From positions 62,001 through 126,000 of the forward strand of contig NZ_FOTW01000009.1 in the NCBI RefSeq assembly GCF_900114705.1: a DNA stretch of 64,000 nucleotides. Direction: 5' to 3'. The stretch comes from Rugamonas rubra (GTDB lineage: Bacteria > Pseudomonadota > Gammaproteobacteria > Burkholderiales > Burkholderiaceae_D). Shown piece after piece: positions 63,606 to 64,000 of this stretch. Below the pieces are notes generated by a model. It saw only the letters and a program-made list of their open reading frames with translations. It searched no databases and had not been told where the DNA came from. How positions within the stretch are numbered: position 1 is the first letter of the stretch; the number at the start of each line of letters is the position of its first letter. The position numbers were made by a program, and so were the translations under genes.

Positions 63606-63635
63606 AAAAAAAGCCCACTCGAAGTGGGCTTTTTC
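63606..63635. terminator. Bidirectional intrinsic terminator
   Basis: AAGCCCACT-CGA-AGTGGGCTT forms a 9-bp stem with A-run before and T-run after, so it works on both strands. It ends the RiPP locus on the plus strand and would follow a tRNA-Cys on the minus strand. Confidence 0.85.
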
Positions 63636-63654
63636 TTGATTTTTCAATCGAATC

Positions 63655-63703
63655 TGGAGGCGAGGATCGGAATCGAACCGACCTAGACGGCTTTGCAGGC
63701 CGT
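63655..63703 (-). tRNA. tRNA-Cys(GCA) 3' part, 5' half missing
   Basis: On the minus strand: anticodon arm with 5-bp stem and loop CTGCAAA (anticodon GCA, bases 63694-63696), T-arm with GGTTCGATTCC, 3' acceptor CCTCGCC and an encoded CCA (63655-63657). The D-arm and 5' acceptor strand are not where they belong; only a weak GCGAGG match lies near 63755. This looks like the 3' fragment left at an integration site. Confidence 0.7.
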
Positions 63704-63704
63704 T

Positions 63705-64000
63705 CGCAGGTCAATAAAAACAAGGACTTGCGCGACGACCGTGCTTTCCACCTCGCAGCGAAAAAAAACCGGAAGGCCGCACTTTGTGCTTTGCCCGGCT
63801 AGGCCCGGCGGACACCAGATCGCGGCACCGACGCTTGCAACGCCGTGCCAGGAGCGGGTTCCGCAGCAACACCTGGTTGCGTTGCCTGTCGGACGATGTC
63901 GGTCCCTCTCGGCCGGACGACACCGCCGGATGCCGCCCCACCAGAAGTGACTTTAATCAGTACGCCACCCGCAATGTGGACGCCATGCCGCGCGGCGCTG
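63705..64000. other. Sequence beyond the tRNA fragment
   Basis: About 300 bp with no gene that I can support. Base use is mixed, with an A-run at 63761-63768. If the tRNA fragment marks an att site, this is the start of an inserted element that continues past the window. Confidence 0.4.

Noticed and set aside
63946-64000. Frame starting MTLISTPPAMWTPC at the right edge
   Set aside because: Only 18 codons are visible and two frames look equally good.

Overview
The window reads as chromosomal DNA of a GC-rich betaproteobacterium, most like Oxalobacteraceae (Massilia/Duganella type). This is inferred from the gene mix (PEP-CTERM surface proteins, FisR-controlled sulfide oxidation, ArgP/ArgO, several LysE and MocR genes, TonB receptors) and from codon use; no rRNA or other species marker is present. 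Genes are dense, and many stop and start codons overlap (ATGA, GTGA, TTGA).

Layout. 1-6.2 kb: end of a sensor kinase; an acyl-CoA ligase/MarR operon with a palindromic operator inside its promoter; a Met-rich lipoprotein and a thioredoxin-ArsA fusion, divergent, each with an FNR-type box exactly 41.5 bp before a predicted start point; a thiamine-binding-type protein. 6.2-7.8 kb: an unknown gene and a VapBC pair. 7.8-13.9 kb: a sigma-54 sulfide-oxidation regulon (FisR, persulfide dioxygenase, DUF442-SQR fusion, TauE, two YeeE/YedE proteins). 14-15.6 kb: cysS behind a 27-codon leader peptide with tandem Cys codons and an intrinsic terminator, that is, a transcription attenuator. 15.6-20.8 kb: a sulfonate/nitrate-type ABC importer with a DUF3604 protein. 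20.9-26.5 kb: a GntR remnant, an orphan tssE, argP/argO, YitT, a periplasmic binding protein, an orphan antitoxin-like HTH protein and a LysE exporter. 26.8-31.2 kb: a flavodoxin fragment, a cohesin/dockerin pair, a PEP-mutase-like enzyme and a PEP-CTERM protein. 31.4-38.7 kb: a diguanylate cyclase, then a second ABC importer operon with an acyl-CoA-dehydrogenase-like enzyme, an AhpD-like protein and an AraC regulator. 38.85-39.02 kb: a 164-bp palindromic miniature element. 39-43.3 kb: a siderophore receptor, a PepSY protein and a PchR-like regulator with a Fur box. 43.4-51.3 kb: an AI-2E-type permease, then a copper-type operon (DUF2946, TonB receptor, MbnP, MbnH, TonB). 51.5-53.6 kb: LysE plus a MocR regulator.

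54.2-63.5 kb is the most striking region. It is an eight-gene RiPP locus for a thiazole/oxazole-modified peptide. The 177-residue precursor carries a Tat-like signal and all seven of its cysteines in one 10-residue stretch resembling the streptolysin S core. It is followed by a B12-type radical SAM protein, a ThiF/RRE cyclodehydratase partner, a YcaO enzyme, a SagB-type dehydrogenase, a TPR-like protein of unknown role, a Rieske oxygenase and an alpha/beta hydrolase. An AT-rich control region precedes it. A bidirectional terminator and a tRNA-Cys 3' fragment follow it; the fragment suggests an integration boundary running off the right end.

Themes: sulfur (FisR regulon, cysteine-sensing cysS, two sulfonate-type importers), metals (copper operon, siderophore receptor, ArsA fusion) and a probable natural product. 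Functions are assigned by recognising families in the translations; no database search was run.
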